In this document: positions 16,919 to 26,101 of the stretch, one piece after another
Layout of the letters: every line of letters starts with the position of its first letter
Numbering within the stretch: position 1 is the first letter of the stretch
NCBI RefSeq assembly: GCF_016464375.1
Contig: NZ_JADDIU010000017.1
Coordinates: forward strand, 1 to 45,065
DNA: 45,065 nt
DNA from: Bacillus renqingensis
GTDB taxonomy: Bacteria > Bacillota > Bacilli > Bacillales > Cytobacillaceae
Direction: 5' to 3'
Translations under genes and position numbers: made by a program
Notes under the pieces: generated by a model
What the model was told of the DNA's origin: nothing
Database searches by the model: none
The model's input: only the letters and a program-made list of their open reading frames with translations

Positions 16919-18034
16919 CTACTTCTTATAAATAAAATAACCTATCTTGTCGAACTTACCATTTACTGGTCGGATATTTTCACCTTGCTTATAGTAAGTA
17001 AAGCTTGATAATGAATTTTTTATTTCATTTTGGTATGCAGTATAATCAGCATTTGTATTTGGTTGTTGACAAATAAACTCCAAAACATATCCGTCTTTAA
17101 AATCCTTTAATTGCTTCTCTAACTCTGAAGTATCATTACCTAATAAATGCTCAAAGGTGAGTTTTAATAAATTAACTCCAGTATAATAAGTTAAAAGGTT
17201 CCACATATGACACCCATCTAAACGAGGTGTTATTTCAATAATATAGGGTTTATCTTGTTCTAATTTCATTTGTGCATAAACAGGACCATTTATTATTCCT
17301 AACTTCTTACTTGCTGCCTCAATAATTTCCTTTATTTCACCCGTGATTTCTGAAGTAAGATTTACTGAAGGAACCACATGTTTGTGAATTAAGCCTGTAT
17401 ATTCGGGCCAAGTTTCACGATCTGATGGAATTAAAAGTGCTACTTCACCATTTATCATATATCCATTTACAGATAGTTCAGGACCCGAAATATATTGTTC
17501 TAATATTACCAATCCCGAGCGCGAATAATTTTTAGCTAATCTATAACTCTCTAGATATTCATCAGATGAATTAATCAATTTGACGCCTCTTTGTCCTTGT
17601 GAATCAGAGGGTTTGAGAATATATGGGTAATCTAAATTAACAATATCTTCTTCACTTGAGATCACTTGAAATTCTACATTTCCTTTAAATCCGTTTCCTA
17701 AGGTTGCACGCATTAAATCTTTATTATTACAAATACGAGCAGTTTCTTCTGAAACAAAATGGGGCATTTCCAACTTCTCGCTTATATAGTTAGCCACTGG
17801 CATAGCTAAATCTGAACCTACCGAATATACTAATGAAATTTCATTTTTTTTTATATAGTTTATAACTGAATCTACATCTAAAATATTTATCTCCGCAAAA
17901 TGGTCTACTACATCTGCACCAGGGCCATCCTTTGCCATAGCACATGCATATGTTTCATAACCCATTTTTTTTAGTTCTAAAATAGCATCCAGCTGAACCG
18001 AAGCAACACCTAAAATTAATACCTTTTCATTCAT
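16919..18034 (-). CDS. ATP-grasp carboxylate-amine ligase
   Basis: A 371-aa ATP-grasp protein of the carbamoyl-phosphate-synthase-like/PurK fold. The N-terminal pre-ATP-grasp Rossmann part is VLILGVASVQLDAILELKKM, with YACAMAKDGPGADVVDHF. The central ATP-binding part is PYILKPSDSQGQRGVKLI and the metal-binding part GPVYAQMKLEQDKPYIIEIT-type, with PRLDG. The ATG at 18034 has GGAAGGAG seven bases before and touches the stop of the DegT gene. Such ligases in capsule loci attach amino acids or other amines to sugars. Paired with the DegT aminotransferase, it suggests an amino sugar carrying an amide-linked group; that pairing is inference. Confidence 0.82.
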   Translation of the reverse strand: MNEKVLILGVASVQLDAILELKKMGYETYACAMAKDGPGADVVDHFAEINILDVDSVINYIKKNEISLVYSVGSDLAMPVANYISEKLEMPHFVSEETARICNNKDLMRATLGNGFKGNVEFQVISSEEDIVNLDYPYILKPSDSQGQRGVKLINSSDEYLESYRLAKNYSRSGLVILEQYISGPELSVNGYMINGEVALLIPSDRETWPEYTGLIHKHVVPSVNLTSEITGEIKEIIEAASKKLGIINGPVYAQMKLEQDKPYIIEITPRLDGCHMWNLLTYYTGVNLLKLTFEHLLGNDTSELEKQLKDFKDGYVLEFICQQPNTNADYTAYQNEIKNSLSSFTYYKQGENIRPVNGKFDKIGYFIYKK

Positions 18035-18035
18035 A

Positions 18036-19265
18036 TTAATTACTCCTTCCAATACTCTCTACTGACCTTTTTAAGTTTAAACAAATGTATTCTACGTCCT
18101 CATTACTCAATAAAGTATGAAGTGGAAGTGTAATTTCATTAACATACTGATTATAAGCATTCGGATAGTCTTTAATATCAAATCCTAGATTCTTATATGC
18201 TGTAAACATCGGCAGCGGCTTATAATGAACATTACATGCAACACCAGCCTCAGCCATCTTGACTATGATTTCATTTCTCTCTTTTTCACCAAAGCCAGGT
18301 ATTCTTGCTAAATAAAGATGTCCCGATGAAGCAAAGTTGTTGCCATAATGCCGCAGACTCTGAATACCTAATGGAAGTAGCGAGCTATCATACAGTTCTA
18401 TAATTTCTTTGCGTCTCTGCAACAGACCTTCATATCTATCTAACTGAATTAATCCAATGCTAGCCATAATGTCCGTCATATTGCACTTGTAGGCAGGGTA
18501 AACAATATCATATTCCCATGCACCTTTTTGTGTTTTAGCAAGTGCATCTTTAGATTGACCATGAAGACTATATAGCATGAACTGCTTATAAAGCCAATCA
18601 TCATCTATACCTCGATCATTGCGCCATACAACTGCTCCACCCTCAGCCGTTGTAAAATTCTTTACGGCGTGGAAAGAAAAGCAAGTAAAGTCAGCAACCT
18701 GCCCACATTTCATTCCCCTTCTCTCTGCCCCAAAAGCGTGAGCAGCATCCGTCATAACAATTACTCTATTAAATAACCACTGTAGTTCATTGTTTGGCTT
18801 GAATAGTTCTTTGTTACTTTCTACTATTTCAAAGATAGTGCCGTAGTCACACATCTTTCCTGCTATATCTACTGGAATTATCACTTTAGTCTTCTCAGTT
18901 ATTGCATCCGCTAGTTTAGAGTAATCCATTTCAAAAGAGTCTGGTGCAGTATCAATTAATACAATTTTAGCCCCAACATGCTCTATAACTGATGCAGATG
19001 CAGTATATGTGTATGCTGACGTAATGACTTCATCACCAGGTCCGATACCTAAAATCCGAAGGGTAAGTTCCATGGCAGCAGTTGCAGAATTTAGACAAAC
19101 AGACTTGTTTGTACCTACGTATTCAGCTATTCTTTTTTCAAGCTCCTTAGTTCTTGGTCCAGTTGTAATCCAACCGGACTTCATTGCTTTTATAACTTCT
19201 TCAATCTCCGCATCTGTAATATCTGGTGGAGAGAAAGGTATATTTCTTAATTCAGTATCAATCAT
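18036..19265 (-). CDS. DegT/DnrJ/EryC1/StrS PLP sugar aminotransferase
   Basis: 409-aa PLP enzyme that aminates keto-nucleotide sugars. The family pattern is complete: INATAAMELTLRILGIGPGD-like start (here NSATAAMELTLRI), DEVITSAYTYTASASVIEHVG, DAAHAFGAERRG (PLP-binding Asp and following His) and FHAVKNFTTAEGG with the Schiff-base Lys, then the C-terminal HYKPLPMFTAYKNLGF domain. The ATG at 19265 has GCGGGG upstream. It is the first gene of the AT-rich unit-specific block. It probably uses a 4-keto sugar made by the membrane dehydratase at 20560-22386, which would link the two parts of the locus; this is inference from the known pairing of such enzymes. Confidence 0.9.
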   Translation of the reverse strand: MIDTELRNIPFSPPDITDAEIEEVIKAMKSGWITTGPRTKELEKRIAEYVGTNKSVCLNSATAAMELTLRILGIGPGDEVITSAYTYTASASVIEHVGAKIVLIDTAPDSFEMDYSKLADAITEKTKVIIPVDIAGKMCDYGTIFEIVESNKELFKPNNELQWLFNRVIVMTDAAHAFGAERRGMKCGQVADFTCFSFHAVKNFTTAEGGAVVWRNDRGIDDDWLYKQFMLYSLHGQSKDALAKTQKGAWEYDIVYPAYKCNMTDIMASIGLIQLDRYEGLLQRRKEIIELYDSSLLPLGIQSLRHYGNNFASSGHLYLARIPGFGEKERNEIIVKMAEAGVACNVHYKPLPMFTAYKNLGFDIKDYPNAYNQYVNEITLPLHTLLSNEDVEYICLNLKRSVESIGRSN

Positions 19266-20559
19266 TTTATTTACCCCGCTTTACTCAAGTTTTAATATTA
19301 ACAATTAATATTCATTTAGTGAATTAGGACTTAATTGGAATTTTTTAAGTCTTTTCAAGTCTTTCCAATCAACTACTAAGTCACCAAATTATCTACTTCT
19401 GATAGCCACCTCGTAATATCTATTCAGTCTCTATGCAAAGAAGAAATAGATATTCATCACTAAATCGCCTTTAACCGAGTTTCTTCCTAATCATATATAC
19501 CATTCAATCAATCTATAAATCTCACTAAAAATGTCTTAAACCCTTATCCCGCAAGGTTTCTAGTGTTCAATCTAGGTACGATAGTCAGTTCCTAATGTAC
19601 ATTCAATCTGTCTTCAGAACATTTTTACTCAAAAAGCCCGCCATATCAGCGTTTCTCGTGCCCATATTTTTACAAATTGTCTTTTTATCTATTCCAAGGC
19701 GCTCCCAAGACCAGGATAGGCAATAGATAAAATCCATATATTGTACTTTTTATTGATTTTCTGCTAAAAATCACACAACATATAGTGTTCACCTATAACC
19801 ATTCTGACTTCCCCTTACCCATTCAATTCAAAAAGGTCTTTTCCATAAAAAAATCATAGGTAAACTTTTACCTTTAAAACAAAAATAGGCTGAAAATACT
19901 CAAATAACTTTGCTTTCTTACAAAACCCCCAGCTATAAAAAAGATACCATAAATATTTACAAAAACAGGATATCTTTTTCTACTTCAACTGGCTCATTAA
20001 CTTCACTGTTATCTTTTGAATGAATACTACAATTTACCACAGCATTTTCATATCTTAATTCCCCACCGCTTGGACAAATAACCTTGCTATGATTTAGTAC
20101 ATAATCACTTAAAAGAAGATCAGTATGTTTGTTTGGACTCAAGAACTAAACTGCCTTCATACATATTTACCAATTGACCTCAGTTGGTTAGACAAACATT
20201 TTCCTTTGAACTTTGTATTATATGGAATACACTGGGTGCAGCTATCGTTGCTACGATCCCCAATATAACTGTAACAGTCATTAATTCTCTAACGTCAGTC
20301 CCCTATTATCAAAACACTTACCCCTTATTGTTCTTATATCATATACATAAGCAATACCTTCCATATTGATTTAAGCAATGATGGTTTAGAATCTTAGTTG
20401 CAATCAAACTTTAACTCTGAGACCAATTAAACTTATTGACTAACATGGCAATAGCTCGAAGGGCTTAAAACACCCCCCTTCCACAACCAACATGAACAGA
20501 AGAATGTTCTAAACCTTCTACTTAGCCCAAAAATTATTCCAACTCACTACTTTGCAGTG
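19266..20559. other. 1.3-kb AT-rich stretch without a convincing gene
   Basis: This lies between the conserved regulatory genes and the unit-specific genes. Only short frames without ribosome sites are found: one on the minus strand at 19957-20142 that includes CPSGGELRYENAVVNC, and one on the plus strand at 20184-20369. A possible minus-strand -10 (CATATAATAC) is near 20217 but has no clear -35. I see no tRNA, IS ends or terminator with a T-run. It could be a decayed gene or a recombination joint left when the variable block was swapped. Confidence 0.5.
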
Positions 20560-22386
20560 CTAATTGACATCAACTAAAGCTCTAACACTCTCGAACCGAT
20601 TATTCGCCACATTGATCAAAGTATCATGCATCTCTTGTTCAGACATGTCCAATAAACTATCAATCAACTTACGCAATACATCTGCATGAACAACCTTCGC
20701 CTTGCCAATATGAATCTTCTCAAATACCTGCTCTGGATGTACTTCATTCTCGTTCAACAGCTCTTCATACATCTTCTCACCAGGGCGTAAACCTGTAAAA
20801 CGGATTCCGATTTCTTCCAAAGTATATCCCGATAGTTTAATTAGGTTTTTCGCCAGATCGACAATCTTCACCGGCTCTCCCATATCGAGCACAAATACTT
20901 CTCCTCCGCGTGCTAACGACCCTGCTTGAATCACAAGCCGTGAGGCTTCTGGAATTGTCATGAAATAACGGGTCATTTCTTCATGCGTCACCGTCACCGG
21001 TCCACCTGCTTGAATCTGTTTCTTAAACAACGGAATGACACTGCCGCGGCTGCCAAGTACATTCCCAAACCGAACGGCAACAAACTTTGTCTGGCTACGT
21101 GTTGCCATGCTCTGAATAATCATCTCTGCAAACCGCTTCGTTGCCCCCATTACATTTGGAGGGTTCACGGCTTTATCCGAAGAGATCATCACAAAAGTAT
21201 GCACACCGAAGGTGTCCGCCGCCTCCGCGACATTCCTTGTTCCAAAAATATTATTCTTCACCGCTTCACGTGGATTGTATTCCATCATCGGCACATGCTT
21301 ATGGGCCGCCGCATGATAGACCACAAATGGGCTATGTTGCTCCATGATTTCAAAGATCCGATTACGATCTTGAATATCACCGATCACAGGCACTATTTCA
21401 ATTTGCCCCCGATACTTGTTACGCAGCTCCATATCAATCTGATAAATACTATTTTCCCCATGCCCGACCAAGACAATTTTTCGAGGATTGAACTTACAGA
21501 TTTGCCGACAGATTTCCGAACCGATAGAGCCACCAGCACCGGTAACTAATACCGTTTTTCCACTGACTTTTTCTGAAATACTGCCAATATCTAACTCTAC
21601 CGGTTCTCTGCCAAGTAAATCTTCAACCTGAACCTCACGGAATTGATTGACAGAGATCTTCCCGGTCATTAAGTCTTCAATCTTTGGAATAATTTGCGTC
21701 TTCGCTTTTGTTTTGGCACATTCATCGAAGATTCGGTTTAATTCCCTTTTAGCTAAAGAGGGAATCGCAATAACAATGTTTTCAATATTCAATTTTTCAA
21801 CCGTATTTGCGATTCTCCGAGAATCTCCAACCACCGGAATGCCTAAGATATCTAATCGGAACTTCTTTGGATCATCATCAATAAAGGCTACCGGCTTTAA
21901 CTCAACGTCTTGATTATGTAGCAATTGCCGTGCTACCAACGTTCCCCCGGCACCAGCGCCGATAATCAACGTTCGCTTGATATTTTGCTGTTTATTTATG
22001 ATGTTATCGCGAAACATTCGCCACGAAAACCTTGAACCACCTATTAAAAGCACATGTATCATCCACGTGATCATTAACGCTCGTACATAAATATTGCCGA
22101 ACCCAGCCTTCTGCATGATAGCCGTAACAATAATAGTAAATGTCACCGCTTTGACAATCGCAACCAGTTCTCCAACACTCGCATACTCCCATGCCTTATT
22201 GTAGAGTTTATAAATGGAAAAAAATAAATGATGACAGATTAATAATGTAAGTGATGTGGTAAGCAGCATTGGGATTTTAAAAATTTGCAACTCCGGATTC
22301 AGTATAAAATAGCTAAAATACACTGACGATAAAACAATGACTGAATCCAATAATGCCAGTACGGTCAACCTCTTCCCGTATGTCAC
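20560..22386 (-). CDS. epsC: membrane nucleotide-sugar 4,6-dehydratase (EpsC/CapD/PglF type)
   Basis: 608-aa enzyme that typically makes UDP-4-keto-6-deoxy-GlcNAc for bacillosamine- or fucosamine-like sugars. The N-terminus has four hydrophobic helices (residues about 8-110). A Rossmann domain with LIIGAGAGGTLVARQLL follows, then the catalytic SDR domain with LVTGAGGSIGSEICRQI, HAAAHKHVPMME and SSDKAVNPPNVMGATKR, where Met replaces the usual Tyr, as is normal for this family. The start is GTG 22386 with a G-rich ribosome site seven bases before. It lies directly downstream of the EAR RNA, the position epsC has in Bacillus. GC content is clearly higher than in the block below 19.3 kb. Confidence 0.93.
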   Translation of the reverse strand: MTYGKRLTVLALLDSVIVLSSVYFSYFILNPELQIFKIPMLLTTSLTLLICHHLFFSIYKLYNKAWEYASVGELVAIVKAVTFTIIVTAIMQKAGFGNIYVRALMITWMIHVLLIGGSRFSWRMFRDNIINKQQNIKRTLIIGAGAGGTLVARQLLHNQDVELKPVAFIDDDPKKFRLDILGIPVVGDSRRIANTVEKLNIENIVIAIPSLAKRELNRIFDECAKTKAKTQIIPKIEDLMTGKISVNQFREVQVEDLLGREPVELDIGSISEKVSGKTVLVTGAGGSIGSEICRQICKFNPRKIVLVGHGENSIYQIDMELRNKYRGQIEIVPVIGDIQDRNRIFEIMEQHSPFVVYHAAAHKHVPMMEYNPREAVKNNIFGTRNVAEAADTFGVHTFVMISSDKAVNPPNVMGATKRFAEMIIQSMATRSQTKFVAVRFGNVLGSRGSVIPLFKKQIQAGGPVTVTHEEMTRYFMTIPEASRLVIQAGSLARGGEVFVLDMGEPVKIVDLAKNLIKLSGYTLEEIGIRFTGLRPGEKMYEELLNENEVHPEQVFEKIHIGKAKVVHADVLRKLIDSLLDMSEQEMHDTLINVANNRFESVRALVDVN

Positions 22387-22499
22387 TTCGTTAGCCCCCT
22401 ATATATAACTTTTTTCTAAATCTCTTTTCAAAAAAATAAATACCTAATGGAATCCCAAGTGCCCCTACACTTATTCTTTCATTAGATATTTATTATTTT

Positions 22500-22615
22500 G
22501 GGCATCTAACCCGCCCTCACATCATCCTCTCGACGACGTGCGTCTAAGGCCTATCCTCCAAGAGACCCACAGCATGACCGAGTGCCACCCTCGATAACGG
22601 ACAGGTAGCCTTGCC
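22500..22615 (-). ncRNA. EAR (epsC) RNA, processive antitermination element
   Basis: EAR is a cis-acting RNA in Bacillales exopolysaccharide operons, lying upstream of epsC, that lets RNA polymerase read through terminators. Here a structured 116-nt leader precedes the epsC-type gene. On the minus strand I see a closing stem (AAGGC..CCTGTCC with GGATA..GCCTT), a hairpin CGAG-GGTGGCA-CTCG (22579-22593), a nine-pair hairpin CACGTCGTC/GATGATGTG with loop GAGAG (22518-22540) and GGGC/GCCC at its 3' end (22500-22516). The GC-rich run stands out from AT-rich flanks. I recognise it from position and fold, and have not aligned it to the family. Confidence 0.78.
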
Positions 22616-22636
22616 GATCAGGTTTCAAAACCTGAT
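22616..22636 (-). other. perfect hairpin just before the EAR RNA
   Basis: ATCAGGTTT and AAACCTGAT form a nine-pair stem with a two-base loop (minus strand). It has no T-run after it. It could be a processing or pausing hairpin between ywqE and the EAR element. Confidence 0.55.
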
Positions 22637-22651
22637 AATATAGCTTACTAG

Positions 22652-23413
22652 TTAAAAAAATAGAAACTTCTTTTTCTTCTTGATTTGTTCAGGCATTTCT
22701 TTCATGATGTTTTTGTTGTCAACGAGCAGTTCGGCATTTTCGGTAAATAGATAGATATAATCCATACCAAACTCCGATTCAATTAAATCTAACGCCTCTT
22801 CCATTTTAAATGCCCGGTTGCCGACATTATGGGCATCCGATGCAAGAAAATGCGTTAAATTTGCCTCGATTAATTGCTCTGAAAAGGTTTTGATCTTTTT
22901 TCCAAAATAACCGCATAGACTGGAGGCCGTGACTTGTGTTAAGGCACCCTTTTCAACTAAGTTGTACAACGTATCGGGGTGTTCCATTAATTCTGAATTC
23001 CGCTCCGGATGGACAATCACCGGTGTCAGACCCTTTAGCTGCAAATCAAACAGCAGCTTCTCACTGTATTTAGGCACATGATTGGATGGAAATTCAATGA
23101 ACAGATAGTGGGTCCCGTTTAATGTCTGAACTTCACCCTTTTCATAGTCTTCGATAATTTCACCATATATCCTCGGCTCTTGACCCGGGAGAATTTTGAT
23201 GTTCACACCCGCTTTTTTGAGTGCCCCATTCAATTCAGCCACTTTTTCCACGATAACCTGTTTCCGGTTATCATATTGCTGGTTCAAGTGGGGAGTGGCA
23301 ATAATCGTCTCAATTCCTTCTTTGGCCGCTTGCTTTGCCATCGTTAGACTATCTTCTAAACTCTGTGCTCCATCATCCAACCCGGGCAAAATATGACAAT
23401 GAATATCGATCAA
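22652..23413 (-). CDS. ywqE: PHP-family protein-tyrosine phosphatase (CpsB/YwqE type)
   Basis: A 253-aa metal-dependent phosphatase that removes phosphate from the Tyr cluster of the BY-kinase encoded next to it. It has IDIHCHILPGLDDGA (metal-binding H-x-H), TPHLNQQY, a Glu in LPGQEPRIYGE, the family stretch YLFIEFPSNHVP, PVIVHPERN and LASDAHN with the last metal ligands. I prefer the TTG at 23413, giving MIDIHCHILPG as in relatives, with GGGAGTGG six bases upstream; a GTG at 23422 overlaps that site. It ends in a Lys-rich tail (KKKKKFLFF), which might touch membrane or protein partners. It lies 21 bases after the kinase gene. Confidence 0.93.
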   Translation of the reverse strand: MIDIHCHILPGLDDGAQSLEDSLTMAKQAAKEGIETIIATPHLNQQYDNRKQVIVEKVAELNGALKKAGVNIKILPGQEPRIYGEIIEDYEKGEVQTLNGTHYLFIEFPSNHVPKYSEKLLFDLQLKGLTPVIVHPERNSELMEHPDTLYNLVEKGALTQVTASSLCGYFGKKIKTFSEQLIEANLTHFLASDAHNVGNRAFKMEEALDLIESEFGMDYIYLFTENAELLVDNKNIMKEMPEQIKKKKKFLFF

Positions 23414-23434
23414 TCTTCCCACTCCCTACTTTAT

Positions 23435-24145
23435 TTATTTTGTACCATAATAATAGTACTGTTGATTGCTCTTCATCTTTTTATTATTTAACACGACACC
23501 GAGCAGCTTCCCTTTGGCGGTGTCTAGCAGTTCCTTTGCTTTTACCGCCAGCTCTTTTTCCGTCTTTCCACTGGAAACGACCAGAATCGATCCCTCGCAT
23601 TTGTTCGCCAGCAGCTGGGCATCGGTTACTGCCAATAGCGGCGGAGCGTCAAAGAGAACAATATCAAACAGTTCTTGTGCCTCTTCGAAAAATTGCTCCA
23701 TCGCCTTTGAACTGATTAATTCGGCCGGATTGGGCGGAATCGGACCGCTTGTCAACACATAAAGGTTCTTCTCTGCCGGTTCATTAACCGCCTTGAGTAA
23801 CGACATTTGCTGTGTCAGGACACTGGTTAGCCCAAATGTGTTCGTTTGATTAAACGTATAGTGAACGGTCGGCTTTCTTAAGTCAGCATCAACGAGCAAT
23901 ACCTTTTTTCCTTGCTGAGCAAAGACGACTGCCAAGTTTGCTACCGTTGTTGATTTTCCTTCCCCCGGTCCGGCGGAAGTGACCATTAACGTTTTAATTT
24001 CATTGTCTACACTTGAGAACTGAATGTTTGTCCGAATCGTCCGATACTGTTCGGAAATCGGTGATTTTGAATTTAACACGGTAATCAATGATCTACTATT
24101 ATTGATTGTCTTTTTCTTATTTTTTTTAAGAGCCAAGCGTCTCAC
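23435..24145 (-). CDS. ywqD: BY-kinase, capsular tyrosine kinase (CpsD/YwqD type)
   Basis: A 236-aa cytoplasmic bacterial tyrosine kinase that needs the membrane protein of the next gene for activation. It has SEQYRTIRTNIQFSS, Walker A SAGPGEGKSTT, Walker A' VLLVDADLRKP and Walker B DIVLFDAPPLL, plus an autophosphorylation cluster of four Tyr (QQYYYYGTK) at the very C-terminus. The start is GTG at 24145 or more likely TTG at 24136, since AGAGGTGAG stands just before the latter. It overlaps the activator gene by a few codons. It controls chain length and export of the polysaccharide and can phosphorylate other proteins. Confidence 0.93.
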   Translation of the reverse strand: MRRLALKKNKKKTINNSRSLITVLNSKSPISEQYRTIRTNIQFSSVDNEIKTLMVTSAGPGEGKSTTVANLAVVFAQQGKKVLLVDADLRKPTVHYTFNQTNTFGLTSVLTQQMSLLKAVNEPAEKNLYVLTSGPIPPNPAELISSKAMEQFFEEAQELFDIVLFDAPPLLAVTDAQLLANKCEGSILVVSSGKTEKELAVKAKELLDTAKGKLLGVVLNNKKMKSNQQYYYYGTK

Positions 24146-24875
24146 CTCTTAATCTCGCATTACGTTCCGGCCGGCTTTTTCCGGCTGTTTTGACGTCTGC
24201 TTCCTCCATCGTCGGAATCACCCCAAGCACTGGCAGCCCGAGAATCGTTTCAATTTCTTGTTCTGTTTTAATCGTGTTATCGAAGTATTCTAGTAGAAAG
24301 GCCAAGCCCACACCTGCCATTAAACCAACAACCATGGCAATGGCAATGTTTAATAGTGGCTGAGGTTTGATTGGCGCCTGATTATCGCCAATTTCCGCTT
24401 TTGCGAGAATACTAACATTATCGATGTTCATAATCTTTGATATTTCTTTTTGAAAAACTTGCGCCGTCTTATTAGCGATCTTCGCTGCTGTGGCGGCACT
24501 CGTGTCTTGAACAGATAAGTTGACCACCTGCGAATCCTTTTCGTTTTGAACGGTAATTTTTTCATTTAGTTCTTTAACGGTCATGTCTAAATGCAAGTCT
24601 TTGATGACTAATTCCAAAATCGCCGGACTTTTGATAATCACATTATAGGTATTAATTAATTGTAGGTTTGTTTGCACTTCATTGTATTGATAGGCAGTTT
24701 CTTGGTCCTTTGATTTATTGACAAGCAATTGCGTGGATGCTTGATAGATCGGTGTTAAGAAAAAGTAGCTGACAACACCGCTGATAAGAATCGCTATGAG
24801 GGTAATGCTGATGATTAATCTCAGTCGTTTGCGCAGTGTTTCCAGCAGTTCTTTTAAGCTGATAGTCTCTTCCAT
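24126..24875 (-). CDS. ywqC: Wzz-type chain-length/kinase activator (CpsC/YwqC type)
   Basis: A 249-aa membrane protein that activates the BY-kinase and sets polymer length. It has a short cytoplasmic start (ISLKELLETLRKRLRL), a first helix (IISITLIAILISGVVSYFFL), YQASTQLLVNKS, an extracytoplasmic domain, then PQPLLNIAIAMVVGLMAGVG as second helix and a C-terminal tail TEQEIETILGLPVLGVIPTM that binds the kinase. I use the ATG at 24875 (GGGAGG six bases before) and not the frame to 24932. It is the first gene of the operon, with a promoter just upstream. Confidence 0.92.
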   Translation of the reverse strand: MEETISLKELLETLRKRLRLIISITLIAILISGVVSYFFLTPIYQASTQLLVNKSKDQETAYQYNEVQTNLQLINTYNVIIKSPAILELVIKDLHLDMTVKELNEKITVQNEKDSQVVNLSVQDTSAATAAKIANKTAQVFQKEISKIMNIDNVSILAKAEIGDNQAPIKPQPLLNIAIAMVVGLMAGVGLAFLLEYFDNTIKTEQEIETILGLPVLGVIPTMEEADVKTAGKSRPERNARLRGETLGS

Positions 24876-24912
24876 GTGGTCCTCCCTAAATTTATCCAAT
24901 ATAACAAGTTGT

Positions 24913-24918
24913 ATTATA
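24913..24918 (-). promoter_or_regulatory. -10 box of the ywqC operon promoter
   Basis: On the minus strand TATAAT (GCTATAATAC) lies 38 bases before the ywqC ATG. The -35 is weak: TCGAAT at 16 bases or TTGTGT at about 21. Sigma-A-type; start site predicted near 24906. Confidence 0.6.
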
Positions 24919-25043
24919 GCATAAAAATCCATTTATTCGACACAATTTCTTATTTTTTTCCTATCCTTCACTTATTTTACACTCATTTGTAAATTTTTGA
25001 AGGTAAAATTGTCAATTGGAATTATTTTTCATGAAGAATCTGC

Positions 25044-25049
25044 TATAAT
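25044..25049 (+). promoter_or_regulatory. extended -10 promoter of the SGNH-like gene
   Basis: TGCTATAAT is an extended -10 (TGnTATAAT), 35 bases before the ATG at 25084. No good -35 at 16-18 bases is seen, which extended -10 promoters tolerate. It is divergent from the ywqC promoter. Confidence 0.6.
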
Positions 25050-25083
25050 GAAGGTGCATTTTATAATGGGGGTATTATGATTA

Positions 25084-25893
25084 ATGAAGAACTTTTTCAC
25101 CTTATTATTAGGAATTATATGTATAGCTGTACTATTTGTCGGCCATTCCTATTGGAATAAACAAATCGCCGCATCGGCCAATCAGAATGCCGTAACAGTG
25201 GTTAAAGAGGAAGAGACCGCAGATTCGGGCGGCAAACAGCCCGCTGCTAATGCTGACGAACTACTTGACTATACGAAAAATTGGCCGGAAAGTGCCGTTA
25301 AACGTTTCAAGGCTACTTTAGCGGACAAGAAACGCTTTAAAATTCTTTTTGTCGGTTCTCCGGCCATCGGCTCGAATGCCGATGGGGTGTTTCCCGTTGT
25401 GAAGCAGAAGCTGGTGGAAGCCTTTGGTAAGGATCATCTTGAGGTTGCCAGCAAGACCTTTAAAACGACTTCTACTCAGTTTGTTTCTGCCGATAAGCAA
25501 GCGGACATTGCCGCATCCGGGGCCGATTTGATTATCCTGGAGCCCTTTATTTTGACGAATAACGGGGTTGTGTTAGTGGAAGATACGTTAAAGGATATCA
25601 CCACGATTATCGATGATGTTCAAGCAAAGAAGCGTGATACATCGTTTATTTTGCAGCCGTCCTATCCACTTTACGGCGCTACGATTTACCCTGGTCAAGT
25701 GGCAGAGTTAAAGAAGTTTGCCAAGAAGCATAAGATTACATATATGGACCATTGGAGCGCCTGGCCGGACTCCAAAGACCCGAAACTTGAACAATATCTA
25801 ACAGCTAACCAAGAAGCTCCTAATGATAAAGGCATCAAAGTGTGGAGCGATTATATTGTTAACTTTCTGCTTAATGAAGGCGAATCCGAATAA
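25084..25893 (+). CDS. membrane-anchored SGNH/GDSL-like hydrolase
   Basis: 269-aa exported protein. An N-terminal helix (FFTLLLGIICIAVLFVGHSYW) without a lipobox anchors it. It is followed by a low-complexity linker, then a domain that resembles SGNH esterases: block I ILFVGSPAIGSNADGVFPVV, where Ser lies in GSPAIGS, a middle stretch ADLIILEPFILTNNGVV, and a late YMDHWSAWPDSKD block with Asp and His placed as in block V. The usual GDSL is altered, so activity is uncertain. Such proteins beside capsule genes may acetylate or deacetylate polysaccharide. The G-rich ribosome site stands 11 bases from the ATG, slightly far. It is transcribed divergently from ywqC. Confidence 0.75.
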   Translation: MKNFFTLLLGIICIAVLFVGHSYWNKQIAASANQNAVTVVKEEETADSGGKQPAANADELLDYTKNWPESAVKRFKATLADKKRFKILFVGSPAIGSNADGVFPVVKQKLVEAFGKDHLEVASKTFKTTSTQFVSADKQADIAASGADLIILEPFILTNNGVVLVEDTLKDITTIIDDVQAKKRDTSFILQPSYPLYGATIYPGQVAELKKFAKKHKITYMDHWSAWPDSKDPKLEQYLTANQEAPNDKGIKVWSDYIVNFLLNEGESE

Positions 25894-25909
25894 GGGATTC
25901 GCTTTTTTT
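25880..25909 (+). terminator. terminator overlapping the SGNH gene stop
   Basis: GCGAATCC and GGATTCGC form an eight-pair stem around a seven-base loop that contains the TAA stop codon, followed by seven T. Confidence 0.9.
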
Positions 25910-26101
25910 GATAGGGTTGGGTGAGATGTTGGGGTGGAGTGTTTAATTGTCGGATGGCGGGCTCCAATTGGCGCACGGCATTTTTAATTATCAGGTAGCA
26001 TCCTTGTCGAAAACAACTCTCCCACTCCCTACAAGATTCAACCAATTTCCCTCCAAGTTTCTGCTAAAGTGTAACTAGCAACGACTCAGGGAGGGGTCAA
26101 T
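25910..26101. other. gap between the SGNH gene and the first small gene
   Basis: About 190 bases with no gene I can support. The last 15 bases hold a ribosome site, GGGAGGGG, for the next small gene. Confidence 0.4.

Noticed and set aside
19957..20369. Two short frames in the 1.3-kb gap
   Set aside because: No ribosome sites, no recognisable motifs; one may be a gene relic but I cannot show it.
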